Made by a program: the position numbers and the translations under genes. This document shows, one piece after another, positions 48,501 through 62,176 of a DNA stretch of 64,000 bases (positions are counted from its first letter, which is position 1; each line of letters starts with the position of its first letter). The notes beneath the pieces were generated by a model. The model searched no databases. It saw only the letters and a list, made by a program, of their open reading frames with translations, and was not told the origin of the DNA. Source of the DNA: Formicarius rufipectus (taxonomy: Eukaryota > Chordata > Aves > Passeriformes > Formicariidae); assembly GCA_013399695.1 (NCBI GenBank), contig VXAU01004424.1, positions 62,001 to 126,000 on the forward strand. Direction: 5' to 3'.

Positions 48501-49248
48501 ATATATTGGCTCTTCTCCATTTCTTGAGAGAGGAGAAATTAATTTTGGCTTTTGGGGACATCTTATCTAGGGAACATCCTGAAGACGAGGTCTTGCCTTT
48601 TAGTTTGTGTATATTTGTTTGTTTGTTTGAGGGGTTTTGTTGGGTTTTTTGTTTCATTGGTTATCTGTGGTTTGGTTTTTGTTTTGTTTTTTTAATGGCT
48701 AGTTGTTGTCTAATTGAGATAAAGTACCATGCATACTTCTGATATAGGAATTTGTACTTGTTCAGATAAACAGCAGCAAATGGGATCTTATTGAGCCTAC
48801 AGACTTGTAGAAGGGAAGGTCCCTTCTGTGTCTCTTCTCTGTTACCTCACTTGTACTAGAACTTGCTGCTAAACAGAGACCTGAAGTTTCCTGTATCAGC
48901 ACAGATCCCTCTGTAATCTTTATTTTGTTTCACTACATCTCTGCCTCAAAGTCCCTAGAGAACTTAGAAATTTGAATGATGGAAGCTAAAGATTTACCCC
49001 AAATGGGTATTCTATGGAAAAATTTCCTTTCCTTAGGCATATAATTTAAAAAATTGCTCCAGTGACTTAACATGAATCTCAGTGCTTTTTTCACCTTTAG
49101 TTATTTATCCTCACCAGACTCCTGTGAAATTGAAGAGTTCCTTTATCCTGAATGATGGACTGGGAGCTGGATTATGGGGCTAACTACCATGTTCTCACCC
49201 ATATGTACCAGCTTTCTGCTTTGCACCTCCCTGCTCTTCTGACCCTGG

Positions 49249-49325
49249 GCTGAGTCAGCTGTGTTTAATATGTAAGAGAGCAGTTGAATTATTTTTATGG
49301 GTGCTCGTCAGAAATGAGTCAGTGC
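49249..49325. promoter_or_regulatory. Pair of AP-1/MARE-like sites
   Basis: GCTGAGTCAGC at 49249-49259 is a perfect palindrome and nearly a full Maf recognition element. ATGAGTCAGTGC at 49314-49325 carries the same TGAGTCA core plus one Maf-type flank. Two such sites 65 bases apart suggest an intronic enhancer bound by AP-1, Maf or NFE2-type factors. Binding is inferred only. Confidence 0.45.
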
Positions 49326-49420
49326 AGGGTCAAACATGACGCGGAGCAGGGAAGGGAGAGGAATGGGCATCTGGCAGCCAGTAACTGGCTGAGATTGCTG
49401 TGGAGCCAGAGACCAATCCT

Positions 49421-49490
49421 GGTGACTTCTCCAAGGTCACACAAGCATCTGTCAGCAAGAAATCAAAACCTTCTCTCTTGTGTTATATAG
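49421..49490 (+). repeat. MIR/CORE-SINE-like fragment
   Basis: The stretch contains GGTGACTTCTCCAAGGTCAC followed by ACAAGCATCTGTCAGCA, close to the conserved core of MIR (TGACTTGCCCAAGGTCACAC type). Only about 70 bases align by eye, so it is an ancient relic. Confidence 0.5.
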
Positions 49491-52370
49491 GGTGCTGACC
49501 TCAGGTCTGTTGCATGCAGTAACTCATAGGAAGTGGCTTTATTCTACTTGAATTTATTGCTTGTTTGCAAATAGTGATGCATGAATTAATAGATGCTTTC
49601 CAGTGTATACCAAAATCCAAACATACTGAATTGGTCATAACTGTAGATATTCAGGTGTAAACTGGGTGCATTCCATGAGGAATTCATCGTTAACTTCAGG
49701 TAACTTTCCTTTAGAAATGTGATTTTTGGATACGCAGTGATCTGTCAACTACAGCACAATTCTGTTTAAGGACTACTGCCTGTTAATAAAGATAGCTCAA
49801 GATTTAGTGTCTGAAACAACTAATTACATGGTATTATATTGCCAACTAAGTAAAAAATCATTTGGTAACAGAAGCCTGAGAACTCATACAGTCTGCAGTG
49901 TGACACTGTCAATGGCCTAATACAAAGTTTAGAATGGAGTATTTCACCAATCCTGGGCACACATTTCTGGATGCACAGTATTTTGAGCTATGTTCCTTAT
50001 GAAGGCAGTGCTGAAAGTAAGGGTCTGAGGGCAGAGCTTAGGTCATGTATTCTGGCATCAATTTCTATGCTCTGGTTTTTTGTTTGAATTCTTTTTGAAG
50101 TTTCTTTAAAAAAAGGGCTAGCCAAAAAATATTCTGGACATGATTGTATGTAACGTGCATTTTCTTTACACAATACACTGCAGTTTATTCAATTTGAAGG
50201 GCTTCTTCCTAGCTCTTGACTTAATTTCTGTGTCTCTTTTTTGTTTGGTTGGTTTTGTTTTGGTTTTAATCTTTTATTTCTTGAAACCAAATAAAGCCTG
50301 TTGCAGGTGTTCTGGTTTGGGCTTTTTTTGAGGACAGTTTTGGAGAAATCTGTCTCCAGCAATCTAATATATTGTCTGATGTTTTTCTAGAAACAAATAC
50401 ATCATGTGGATTTTTATGTAGGAGGCTTTTTAGACTTTTAAAGGTTGGGTGTTAGCCACAAGGTTCATGTGACATGACAAATGTGGAACATCTGTGTACT
50501 GATGCACATCACTGTTCTCAAAGTCATTCCCCCCACCACATGCATTGAATCAAATACAAGAATTTAGAGAAAAAACAGTTGGAAGAACACATTCTGTCAA
50601 AGACAATGGCAAGGATCTCTTGTGCAAGCTGTTGGAGCTCTCTCACACACTTCTCTCACTGAATAAGAACACATTCAGAGGTCTGGTGTGCTCTATGCAT
50701 TAACTGTTGCTCCTTTGGAACTGGGAGAGTGGTATCATGCCTTCCTATCTGGGGGTGGCACTGTTTTCTGGCGAGAAATTAGAGTTTAGCTTAAGGGATT
50801 TCTCAATGTAGTTCCTTGTTTGAGTGATAAATGGGCTGTATGTGAGGTAAGTGGGTGGTTGAGTTGGTTTACTTGTATTGGAAACAAAGTGTGGCTGAGT
50901 GGCTTAGACCAGGAACTCTCATACTAAAACATGAATCTTTTTCATAACTCTGCCTGAAATGACCTTACTTGGTGACCGATATACTTGTAAATTCTGAGTG
51001 CTACTGTTTGTCTCCATTCTATAGCTGGAGTAAGAGTTCTTGGCTATGAAATATCTGTGATAAAGCAATTGTGGCTAAGATTTGACCTGTGGCATTCTGG
51101 GCCAGAAGCTAGAAATCTTCTGTCTTCTAGACTGCTTAGCAAATTGTATGAAGGGCACTGTACTTCATTCATTACAGCTTGTATGCTTGGTGTTATTACC
51201 TTGGTCTGACAAGGGAGGCTAAGGTTTAAATTGCAGGATACAGTATATCCAAAAACCAGATGCATGTCACAATTGATACTGAGGTGGAACTCATGTTTGG
51301 GGTGCTAAAAAGCTCATTGCTGTGCAGAAGGCAAGTGGAAGATACTCATAGTTGTCTTCCTTGTTTGTGACTTGCATGTATTTCAGAAGTGGTCTGAAAC
51401 TGTTTGGGCTTGAACACATCATTAAGTAGTGGGTTTTTTTTAGTAATGTAACTCTGTTCTTTCAGATGTTGTCATCAAAGATAAGGGTTTATTGAATGCT
51501 GGTACTCACAGCTAGAAACCAGTATTAAAAACTCAGTCCTTACTTCCTAGGTTATGTTCACAGACTCAATTCTGGGAACTGCAAATGTAAAGGACCTCCT
51601 TTAGTTGATCTGAATTTAGTTTCAAACATCTGCCTCTGAGATGATTTCTGAATATTTCCTTCATACATTGATGTTATAATGACTGTTTTCATGCTGTGCT
51701 TAACTCTTTTTGAACTTATTATATCTGAGGCTCTTAAAATCTTGTTCAAAAGATATTAGTGTTTATAAGAGCTGCTACTCTATAGTGCATATAAAAGCTC
51801 TTGTTCCAACAAAGCCACATAGGCTTGCTTTTCAGATGTTGGAAAACTTGCTCATGTTGAAAATATCACTTAACTTGGAAACAGCTTCTGAATGATGCCC
51901 TGCTTTTAACGGAGGTATAAGAAACGGTCTGAAGGAAAGGGAACATCGCTGGGATTTGTTGTCCAGAGGCCGGTGTATAGGGAGTGGACAGGTACAGTAT
52001 ATAAGACCTAAATAATCTGGGCATCCATTTCAGTTGTCCTGTTGTCTTAGAATTTGCTCTGCTCTCATTGAATAGTTCTTAACATGAAACTGTAGCTGTT
52101 AATCCCAACCATCCAGCCACTCTCTCAACCCAGCCTGCCTGGGCGAAGAGGCTGCCCCCACCTACCTCTGTAAGCCCTGTGTCCTTAGGGAGTGAGGAGC
52201 CATGCAGATTTTTATACTGCATTTCCAGCAGACTTCATGTCTTCAGTGCTGGCTACAGGAAGTACATCTGAGTCAGCAGCCCTTTGAAAATCTGATGCAG
52301 AATCCGGCCTGATCTAATTGTGATTTCTCTGGTTTAGGACTTGCTCAAGCCTAGTGTTTCTATTTTAAGT

Positions 52371-52463
52371 GGTTTGGGGTTTTTTTGTGGGTTTTGTTTG
52401 GTTTTTTTGTTTGGCTGTTTTTTTGTTTGGGTTTTTGTTTGTTTTGTTTTTGTTTTGTTTTTA
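52371..52463. repeat. T/G low-complexity tract (GTTTG/TTTTG type)
   Basis: About 93 bases are almost only T and G, in GGTTTTTT and GTTTTG units. Similar smaller tracts lie at 43035-43070, 48615-48700, 50240-50265 and 62015-62085, all with T/G on the plus strand. Confidence 0.88.
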
Positions 52464-54049
52464 AGTTAACTTTGTAAAACTGTAGTTAAGCAACAAATCT
52501 GTAAATCCAAAATGTGTAGGTGTTAAATTAAGCTGGTGTTCCAAGTAGTTAAATGCAGCTGTGATGTAAATTACTTATGTAAACACAGCAGTAATTTTAT
52601 ATCCTTAGAAAAATTTAAGTTCTGTAACTTCTTTTACCCATGCTCCAGTTTTGTTAAACAACTCAGAGAAATCCTGGGAGGCCCATCTGACTTCAGTTTG
52701 CTTTATTGCATGAAAATGCCCTTCAGAGTGCTGGGGAAAAAGCAAAAAAGATTTTTCTAAGTGTTTGAAGAGACTTCTGATGTCTTGAGTCTTTGTTTCA
52801 CTAGAGGTCAGTGTACGATGGGACCTTCTGTGCTGTGGTGTAGAGTTTCTTGCAGAATCCTATTTCATCAACTTTGAAACCAGATTCTAAGAGAAACTGT
52901 AGCCTGTTACTATGGAAAAAACTTAACATTAATGTGTCTTGTGACTTTCTTGGCTAAAGGACTTTTCTGAGCTTCCTACTTTTAATTCTCCTTTCTTAAG
53001 GAATATTAGATAAGTATCAGTAACAGCACTTTAATGTGGCAAGCAGGAATATGAACATTTAGTTGTTCCAGTGTGAACCTCAAACATTCACCTTGCATTG
53101 CAATACCATTGCTTTTTGGTTCTGATACATTTCTGTATGTCAGTGTATTTGCAGGAGTCAACCTTAACTTGTGCACTGTACTTATTAAGGGCATGGTGGG
53201 AGAATTGCACATGCACCTATTATTTTTAGAGTAATAGGTGTCAGTTGTCAGCTTCGTGAGCATGAGCTGGTAACTTCCAGGTGAATGGCTTCACTTTTGA
53301 GTGCTGAGGAAAGCATAGTCAGTCATGATTCTATCATGATAATTGTAGAGATTCTTTCCTCAGCAGGTCTTCTTCAGTTCTTCAGAAGAAGAATTGCCTT
53401 AAATATCTGGAATGTCAAAAGCAGATTGTTTCTGAAAACATCATGGGCAGGGGTACTAGAATAGATGGTCAAACTACTGCAGTGTTATCTGAGGTGAAAT
53501 GGGAGAGAAATGCACTAAAGGAGAGTCCTGCTGACTGGAGCAGATTACATCACAAATAAGATAGTGGGAAAGAACCCAATAGGGTGGATTTGACCTCCTG
53601 AATGTTTTCTAGAACTAACTACAAACAAAAGTGCCTATACCCTGTTGGTCTTGTGCAGACTTCTGAAATGCCTCAAGGTTTAGAGTTTACAGGGTTGCAC
53701 CAATATAGATGGAAAGTGCAAGCATGGAGCTGCATTTTCCTGTTCTGAAGTTATTCAAGAGACCTGGACTGGTGCAAGTCTTTGTGGTCTTTCTTTTTGA
53801 TGAGGTAGAAGAGGGAGGGAACACAGTAAAAGAAAAACCAACAGTCTGAAAATATCCTTTGCACTTGGCTCCTGCCCAGTGTGTTTTGTTACATACCTCT
53901 GGAGCATTAAGAAGGATAACACCTCAGCTGAGATATTGTGAAGGAGGTGTTAGATTCTGGTTTAACTGAACTCTCTGAGGATTCCTGGCTTCACAGCTTC
54001 ACAGGTAAGTTGTTGCACTCCTGCCTCTTTCCCATGTTTATCCAGGGGG

Positions 54050-54080
54050 TTTTTTTTTTGGTTTCCACCCCCCCCCCCCC
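54050..54080. repeat. T10 and C13 runs side by side
   Basis: T10 (54050-54059) and C13 (54068-54080) are separated by GGGTTTCCA. The tract is all but pure pyrimidine and preceded by GGGGG. Confidence 0.9.
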
Positions 54081-54811
54081 ACTCCCTGTAAAGAATTAAC
54101 ATGTACCGAGGCTTTGCAGAATGGAGCTTTATCAAAATATCTCTAAGTGGTGTCAGGCTTCATTGGGTTGGGCAAGAGCCTGAGAAGTTGATGGCTTTAC
54201 CAACTGATTTGATGTAAGTCATTAAGGAATAAATAAAACATCCTAAACATTTATTTCCTTTTCTTATCCTTTAGTGATTGGAGGGACACAACCTTAATTT
54301 GCTTCAGTGAAACTCTTCAAAGTCTGTTCTGCATGTGAGAGCTCCAGAACTAGGAGCCTTATTTTAAAGAAGAGAAGCTTTTGTAGGTGTCCTGTAGCCA
54401 GCCTAGTGGATAACCCTATGGATCCCTGCAGATTCTTGCATGGCAGCTCTGTGTATGTGCACGTAGTGACCAGCCTTCATGGTTCGCCTGTCAAATGTTA
54501 AATCAGTGCAAATATTGATGTTATCTGCATCCAGAAGAATATTTGTCTAGCAGAAATGTAAGGCTGATTATTCTCCTGGATCAAAAGTGATGGATCTTTG
54601 TGGCTAAGCAGAGATGATTACCCACTAGATCCTCTTTCTATTTCATAATATCAAGTATCCAAATGATGTTTTGATGTCTATCTTTCTTTCATGATGTACT
54701 GACTAATTCCAGGACCTGTCTGTTGTGTAATAAGGCAGAGTCCATCAAAAAGGCAAAAATTAATATTTGGAGTGCTTTTTCCTGCTTTTGTTCTAAACTC
54801 TCAAAATGCAG

Positions 54812-54894
54812 GGGTTATCAGATATAGGGTTCAAGTGGCTTGCCAGGCACTTCTCAGATGAACTGCAGAGTGAGGACAAAAAGTTGCAGCCAAG
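54812..54894 (+). other. Candidate exon, 83 nt
   Basis: The acceptor is CTCTCAAAATGCAG and the donor is CCAAG|GTCAGT. One frame is open, reading GLSDIGFKWLARHFSDELQ and onward. It starts on a codon boundary and leaves after two bases. It does not fit the phase of any other candidate here, so it may be a pseudo-exon. Confidence 0.22.
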
Positions 54895-57236
54895 GTCAGT
54901 CTTTAAAAGGTTAGAATTCAACCAGCTCTTGCATTCTGATTTCAATCTCACATGTTTCCTGGTAGGTGCTCTGTATTTCTTAAGTCTTATGTCTTTTGTT
55001 CTTGCCAAAACCTCTTGTAAAATTCCTGGCACTAATGAGGATGTGTAGAATATAGTGACATAGGCAAACATATAAAAAAACAACAAACCAACTCTGATAA
55101 GATAGTTCAACTCACACCAGATTTCAAGGTTCTTTTAAAAGAAAGGACAGACTTTGACAGGCTTCAAAACTGCAGCATCATGGTCTTCTCTCTCTTATTT
55201 CAATACACAAATGCAACATTCAGAAAAAAAAAAAAGAATTAATGAAGTGTACTAGTGGGACAGTGGCAGTGTGCACCAGATTTAATGTTCATTGTGTAGT
55301 TTAAAATGTCTCCTCTTCCCACCTCACAGTAGCTTCCAGAAAATCTGTGAAGTAGTTCACCAAAACTACTTTCCTGTAAAATCCTGTAGCTGGATTTCAA
55401 ATGTTTCTTTTTCTATTTTGTTTTGTTTGTTTGTTGTTTTTTTTGGGATTTTTGTTAAATATTGATACATAGAGAGGAAGAAGGTAGGAACAACAGAGGT
55501 AATCAGGCAGCTGTACAGTTAAGTAGCAAGAAGGAATTTGGAAACTGAGTATTATGTGACAGTAAAACTAGGAGAAACTAGTTTATCTTTCTTCCAACTA
55601 TCCCTTATCAGCCATATTTTTTTCTTCACCTTTCTTACCAGACTGAATGAGTGCCCACTCATTTACCCTTCCAAAATGAGGAATGCTCATTTGAGGTGAA
55701 TGGAAATTGGAAATGTGAAAACAATAGCATGTGGTTTGCCATATTCTTGGAACTTTAGGCTAATTTTCTGCCTGAAATAGAGAGATAAATGTGGGTAGAT
55801 CTTAAAAACTGACTTTGTTCAAATGAGTGAACAGCTGCATAACATTAGGGAGAAGGCTGAACTGCTGTCTCACCTATTCTCATGCACTCTAAGGTAGTTA
55901 TTTTGTGGGGTTTGCTTGTCATCTAAAATCAGAATTTTTCCCAACTCCAGCAAAATTCCTGTCTTATCGGTCTTTTCAATTAATTATTTTTGTTTTGGCC
56001 TCTTCTCTAGATGTTGCTATTAGTGTCTGACATGTTCAGCAGCTGCAGTAGAAGCACAGCAGTGACCTGACTACTGCTAACATTTGTTGCTCCAGTCACA
56101 CAGGATATCATGACCTCATTTTGTACCGCCTAGTAGATTAAAAAAAGAAGTTGAATAAAACAGTTGTGAAAGTGAAAGCAGTATATTTGGTATCTAAACA
56201 TATATGCAGGTGAACTGAGCCTGAGCTGAGCAAAAGTGAAAATGTTAACTACTAATTATAAGGGGAGGGAGACCATTATCTGTGCAATAGCACAGACCTC
56301 TTCAGGTAGTTCAGGTTTCCATTGGAGAACTCTTCACTACTCTTTGGAAAGAAATAACTGCACGTGGTACAGAACAGAATAACAAGCCTGGAGTGGTTAT
56401 TATAAGTTTTTATGAGTTCAGGAGATTGGCATCTCTAAGGACAGTGTGGTGCTGGGATAATTCAGCTAGTTTAAAACAACCTAACTTGGATACTTCATCA
56501 ACATGAGTATCTCTGTGGGCTAAATCACCCTGCAGTTAATGTTACAGGCACAGCCAGAGATGTTTTGTATTTGTCAAAAAGAAAATAAAATTAGTTGTGA
56601 TTCAAAGTCTGGGGATCGGAAATCGAGACATGTGGGAGGTGTTGTCTGCACAACTGGACTTGCTTGATAGCTCAACTCCACTAGGAGAGGTCTCAGGTCT
56701 GTCTTCTGACTGCTGTGGTTCTAGGAAGAGAATTGGCTCTTTCAGTTGCATCCACTGAGGTTTACAATTTAAGATTTTGAGGGTAACAGTATTTTGGTAG
56801 ATGCTGCTGGTTTTGTTGGTTTTTTCCACTCATGTTTGACCTTACTGACGGATGTAATACACACTGCTTCCTGTGAGATGATTAAGGGAAAGCTCAGAAT
56901 TTCCAGAGACATTGGTAGTTCGAGATTGTCTCATGTTAAAGGGTCAGACTGTAGTAATGTGAATGGTCAAGGTCCTCAGGGTTCGAGGAAACTGCAGAAC
57001 TTCCCTTTCTTTGTCAATATGGCTGCAGTGCATCAATAGCTGAAGAGTTCTTGTTGCTTGTGGTGATGATCCCGTCTATATGAATAAGCAACATAGCAAC
57101 AGGCTCTAAATTGCTTAACTCTTTGCAGTGAATCAGTTCATCCCCTCTGTGAATCTGCCTGGTGGTTCTGCAGTTGTCATATCCTGGGATGTGCATTTGT
57201 GGTTCTTACCTACTTTGTTGTGCTTGTTTCTTGTAG

Positions 57237-57324
57237 GAGGTGGACTGCCTTTGGATTGTGAACCACTTGGACAGGGTGATGCAGATGTACCTAGAGGGTC
57301 AGGCCTGGATGGCTGTGATTTAAG
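57237..57324 (+). other. Candidate exon, 88 nt, with strong splice sites
   Basis: The acceptor TGCTTGTTTCTTGTAG and donor TTTAAG|GTAAGC are both near consensus. In the phase delivered by the 28814 or the 30305 exon it stays open, reading GGLPLDCEPLGQGDADVPRG and onward. In the frame starting at its first base it has more natural codon usage (EVDCLWIVNHLDRVMQMYLE) but ends in TAA at 57321-57323, one base before the donor. It may be a coding exon, a poison exon or part of a non-coding RNA. Confidence 0.38.
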
Positions 57325-60300
57325 GTAAGCCTTTGCTGAAAAATATTTGCAGATGTGGACCAGAAACTATGCATTATTGTTTTCCTTGGGTTCTTTTTTT
57401 TTTTTTTTAAACCTGAAGTTGTTTGTATCAAACATTTAAAGAAGAATCTCTGTGTGCCTCCTGGTGCATATGTAACTTTAATGAAATGCAGTGATATAGT
57501 TAAGATTCCAGAGTAGCCTTTAGGGGCTTCAGAAAAGCTGATTGGTATTTAAATACTTAGGAGATACTAGTGCTTCTTTAAGAAGAAATGTTGTCTGATA
57601 AGAAAGTGACAGTACGAGTTCCTGAAACTTCATCTTGATATTCAGTGAGAGGTAGCAGGCAGCTGAGATGGACTCCCTGTTTCCAACTTTGTGTCATTCC
57701 TTCTTCCAACTACTGTATAACAAAATAGCTTCAGCCATTTTAAACATTTTAGACTACAATTACTTCAAATATAACACTTTAATTAATTACAGATCTGTAT
57801 TCTCTTTCATGTTGCCCACTCCTCATGTGACAGACTTTTGATTATATATTTTACAGTTTAGATTTGATTCAGGTTTTTTTCAGTTCTTGGCTATGGAAGA
57901 GCATTTCCCTGTGTGATCACAAGAACAAAAGAGGGACCTTTTTGTGTGTTTGTGTAGCAGGTTCTGTCAGTTCCACAAAGGTGGTGCTCTCAACTTGTGG
58001 GATTAATCTTGCTCTTGGAGAATTGTTTAATTTTTGTTACTGGAGAGATGTGATTTCTGGAACATGATCGAGAAGGTCTCAATGGTTTGTATCAGCAAGA
58101 TAGACTATAGATCTTTTAAGTTTCTTAAAAGAGAACTGATGTCTAATTCTGGTCATGCTCCCAGTCAAGAGCTGTCGTCCTGTTGGTTCTCTTGCCCCAT
58201 GCAGCCTATGTTTTTACTCAGAGGTATGGTAGGCACCTTTTCAGTTGTTGCTCCAGAATTACGTGAGAGCTGCTTTCCTTGCAACTTGTCATAGCTTTTG
58301 AAGGCTGTGAGAATGCAGTGTAAAGAGTAGAAGTTTGAATGAAAGCTTCCTTTGCTGATTTAATATTTTAGAAGAAAAGTGGGGGACTGGGACAGTATTT
58401 ACTCTTACACTTGCTAGAGAACTTGAAAAGTTAAAAGGCCTTGCAGTAGAAAAGCAAAACCTAACCTTGATAATTTTGATCATGGAAAAAAGTTAACTGA
58501 ATCTTGACAATTCAGAATTAAAGCATTTGAATAAAGTCTCTTCCAAAAATGTTAGAGCAAGCACATTCACATCACACTTATTAGCTGCGTGCTTTCTATG
58601 CAGTGAATAATTTAATGACGGTGAGCAGAAGTAGCCTTTTCTTGCAAGACCAATGCAGGTACCAAAAATTGTGAGAACAGTTATGGGAACTTAGTTTTAA
58701 GGGTAATATGTACTTACCTTCTTTCAACAAAGACTCAAGTAAGCCAACCCTCCAGAGAATTTCTTGCTGAACTTGTTTCTTAGTATATACCATCATAAAA
58801 TCGTTATAACCTTCAGAAGATGATGCTATAAGACCATGTGAATGAGTATTTTGGCTGTATTTTTTAGAAAAATGAACAAATAAAATGAGATTTATTTTAG
58901 TTAACAATTTGCACAACTATAGTTTGTTAAACAGTACACAATTTACATACTAAATGTGACATAGCTGGACAAGGTCTGATAACTAAGCCACATGCTGTTG
59001 GGTTATTAAGTCTTGAAATGAATGTGTTCAACTTTTTTCACAGCAACTTGCAATACCAGACAGTATTTACTGTACCCATAACTGGCTTGTAATATATATT
59101 CATTGAGAAATTACATGGACTTCAGATTATCAGACTGTAAAATGATGGAAGAAAATTGGTGATCTCTGGGGGTCATGACCCAGCTTTCTACTTCATTGCT
59201 GGAGTTGCATCTGAGTAAGCCTGGGCAGTTGACTTTAGAGGCTGGGAAATGCAAGGTACAATCAGATGAGTCACATTCTCTCTTTTCATGTCATTCCAGT
59301 AGACACAGTTCATGAACACGTGGGTTTTTTTAATTTACAGTTTGTTAGTCTTGCTAGCAGCATATCATTTATCATGTACTTCTTGTTCTGTGTAACTTCC
59401 ACAAAGACAGCAAAGTCAAGGCTTCACATGCAAGTTCATGTGCTATCTTGCTGGACCTTTAAGCAGCCCTGCTTAAATATGAAGAAACATGGATGTTCCT
59501 TCTAATACTGGTGTATTTTTAATTACATAAATCTCAGCCAGCTCTTACTGGCTAGTGCAGCTTGCAAAACAGTGAACTGTTTAGTTTCTGCCATCCAAGA
59601 TAAAACTGAATCACTGGGGATGGACAGTTTTTTTAAAAATCCCATGTCAGTGGACCAGTCGCCTTCAGGTTAAATATCTTGCTAACCATACTGGAAAGTT
59701 CATCATCTCCCTTCTCAGGCAAAAGGATTTATTTCCTATTTGTTTTTCTCAGATATCAATAGGATTGTTCTCCTCTACTATGGTTTCAATTCAGCTACCT
59801 TTTTGAAAACTTTGTAAGCTGAGTTATTAATGCTTGCACCGTTTTAAAAAATAACGCTAAGCAGTACCTGACAATCTCTTGCTGACCCAGCAGTTGCTTT
59901 TTGTTGTTGTTGCTGTTTTTGTCTTTTTCTGTTTTGAGAACAATTTACTTGAACTTTTGCACTTTACTGGTACAGAACAGTAGTATTAGACTTCTTGCAA
60001 AAGCCTAGTTTACAGGGAATGTCATCCTGTTGAGAGTAGTTTGCTCTTACACAACAGACGATAATGCTTTTGTTAAAATGTGTGTGTTTGGTGTAGTACC
60101 TGTTGTGCCCAGTATTCTCTATTCTTTGGCAACTTTACTCATGCTCAGTTTACCTGAGAGTTGAACCGTTGTATTGGATTAGCCTGGTATCTTGTGCAGA
60201 GGGTTTAGATCTTCAATTCTACTTAAAGTCTACCAGCTCTTCTTCTACCTTGTTGGTAAGGACTGGTCTTACTCTGTTTTATCCTTACAGTTCATCTCAG

Positions 60301-62176
60301 GCTTTGGGATTGCATTACTTGAAGGCATCCTCAAAACTTTTATTTTTGTTGTCATGAATTCTTTTGTTTCTTTGTTCAGAGCATTGGGAATTTTTAGTAA
60401 AGATGTTGTCAGGTGGAAAGAGGTGTGATAGGGAGATTACAAAAGCATTTTCCTTACTTCTGCATCTATCTTCAAATTAATAACTGTTGGTAAGAAGGAA
60501 GCTATGCCAGAAATGGATCCCATGTATTTCTGCACATGGCCTGCACTTGACACATGTCCTTAGCTATTTATTATGGTCAACAAAACAGCTTCCTGACTGT
60601 TTGAGAGTTGTAAACTTTGGATGAAACCTTTAATTCATTCAGGCCTGACACCGTGAAATTCTTTCTGTAGTAAGGCTTTTGAGGAGCAGCCTGTCTACCT
60701 GGGTAATTTCTTTCTAATTTCCCTTCAATGAAAACTTTCAGTTTTGTTTCTAGGATTTGAATTACTCATGAATCTTCCCAAAGCTTTTATTGCAGCGCCC
60801 TACAGAAAATGTCAGAAGTTTTCAACTTTAGGAGTGTTTTTCCCCTGGAACTGTAATGACTCAAGAGTGTTGTTGTAAAGCCATGCAAAGCAAGACAGGC
60901 TCAAGAAATATGAGAAGCAATGATTCAGTTGTACTGCTTTTGCTCGTTTCTTTGAATCATGGATTCTACCTTCATTAGTGGCTTCTACAAACTTTGGTGT
61001 TCATGACTTGCAACTGATACCTTTTCTAAAAGCAGAGGGAGGGAGGAGGGGGAGCACGTTGTTTATTTCAACAACCACAAGCAACACTTCCAAAATACAC
61101 TTGTGGTTGTATCGCAGAGTTATGAATCTTAGGTTATCTAGTGGTGACTAACGTGGTGAGACAGTAGCCTGATATGTCCATGCTTTATTTAGAAAAGGGA
61201 GTTCTTGTCAGAGACAAGGAACACCAGTGTTTCATTCACTGTGTTTGCTGAATCCATAAGTATAGATATCAAGTCTGTTGACAGTTCACGATTCCTGCCT
61301 TTCAGGGTCTGGCTACACGTTTCTAAGGATTTTACAGTACAGAAAGAAATTTCTCTCCCCTTCCAGCTTTCCTCCTGCCAAATGCTCTTTTTGGACTGTT
61401 TTATGGTTTGATCAAAGTTAATAAAGGGTTTGTGATATCTCTTGATCACATAGGTTTTTCACTTACATTGTAGTGATTTTTTTTAAACACTATTATCTCA
61501 TTGGAGGGTGGTTCACAAATAGATTGTAATAGCTTTCTAAATTCTTCAGCCAGAGCCTAGAGTATACAAATTGTTACATTTAGAGAATACTACAGGTTAA
61601 GAAAAAAATTACTTTTTTTCCCTCACTGCAGAGTTAAACCTGTAGTCTTTGTGTGTGTCTTCAGTAAGACAACAATCTTTTACTGTTCTGCCTAGTTAAA
61701 AATGAAATTGGAAGAGCAAATCCTCTCTGGCAAACTGGGAGTTCCTTAGGTTTTGGGTTATATACAGATTGCATTGAAGATAAGCTGTGTTGGAGGGCAT
61801 AGGCTTTGACACAAAACATATGGCTTTATTGCTGTGGACAGACAATGCAGCTGAACTGGGGATTACTGAAGTCTGTGGAGTCCTTCCTGACTTTCCACCT
61901 TCTCATTGATTCAGAGCACAGGGAATTGTTTGGCCCCATGGCAATCACATCACTTTATTATGTGATAGTGAAAGAGTGAATTATTTCTTCTCCCAGAAAG
62001 ACAGTGTTTTTGTTCATTTTGTTATTTTTGTTTTGTTTTATGTTTTCTCTTTTGTGTTTGTTTATTAATGTTGTTTGTTTGGGTTTTTAAGAGGTAAACA
62101 AAGAAATCCTCTGTGGGTAATTTTAGGCTCTCACAGAAACTTGAATGTGCTAAATGAGTATGTTTCCCTAGCTGAG

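Noticed and set aside
53880..54004. Block bounded by CTCCTGCCCAG and CACAG|GTAAGT
   Set aside because: Every frame has a stop. It could be a non-coding exon, but nothing else supports it.
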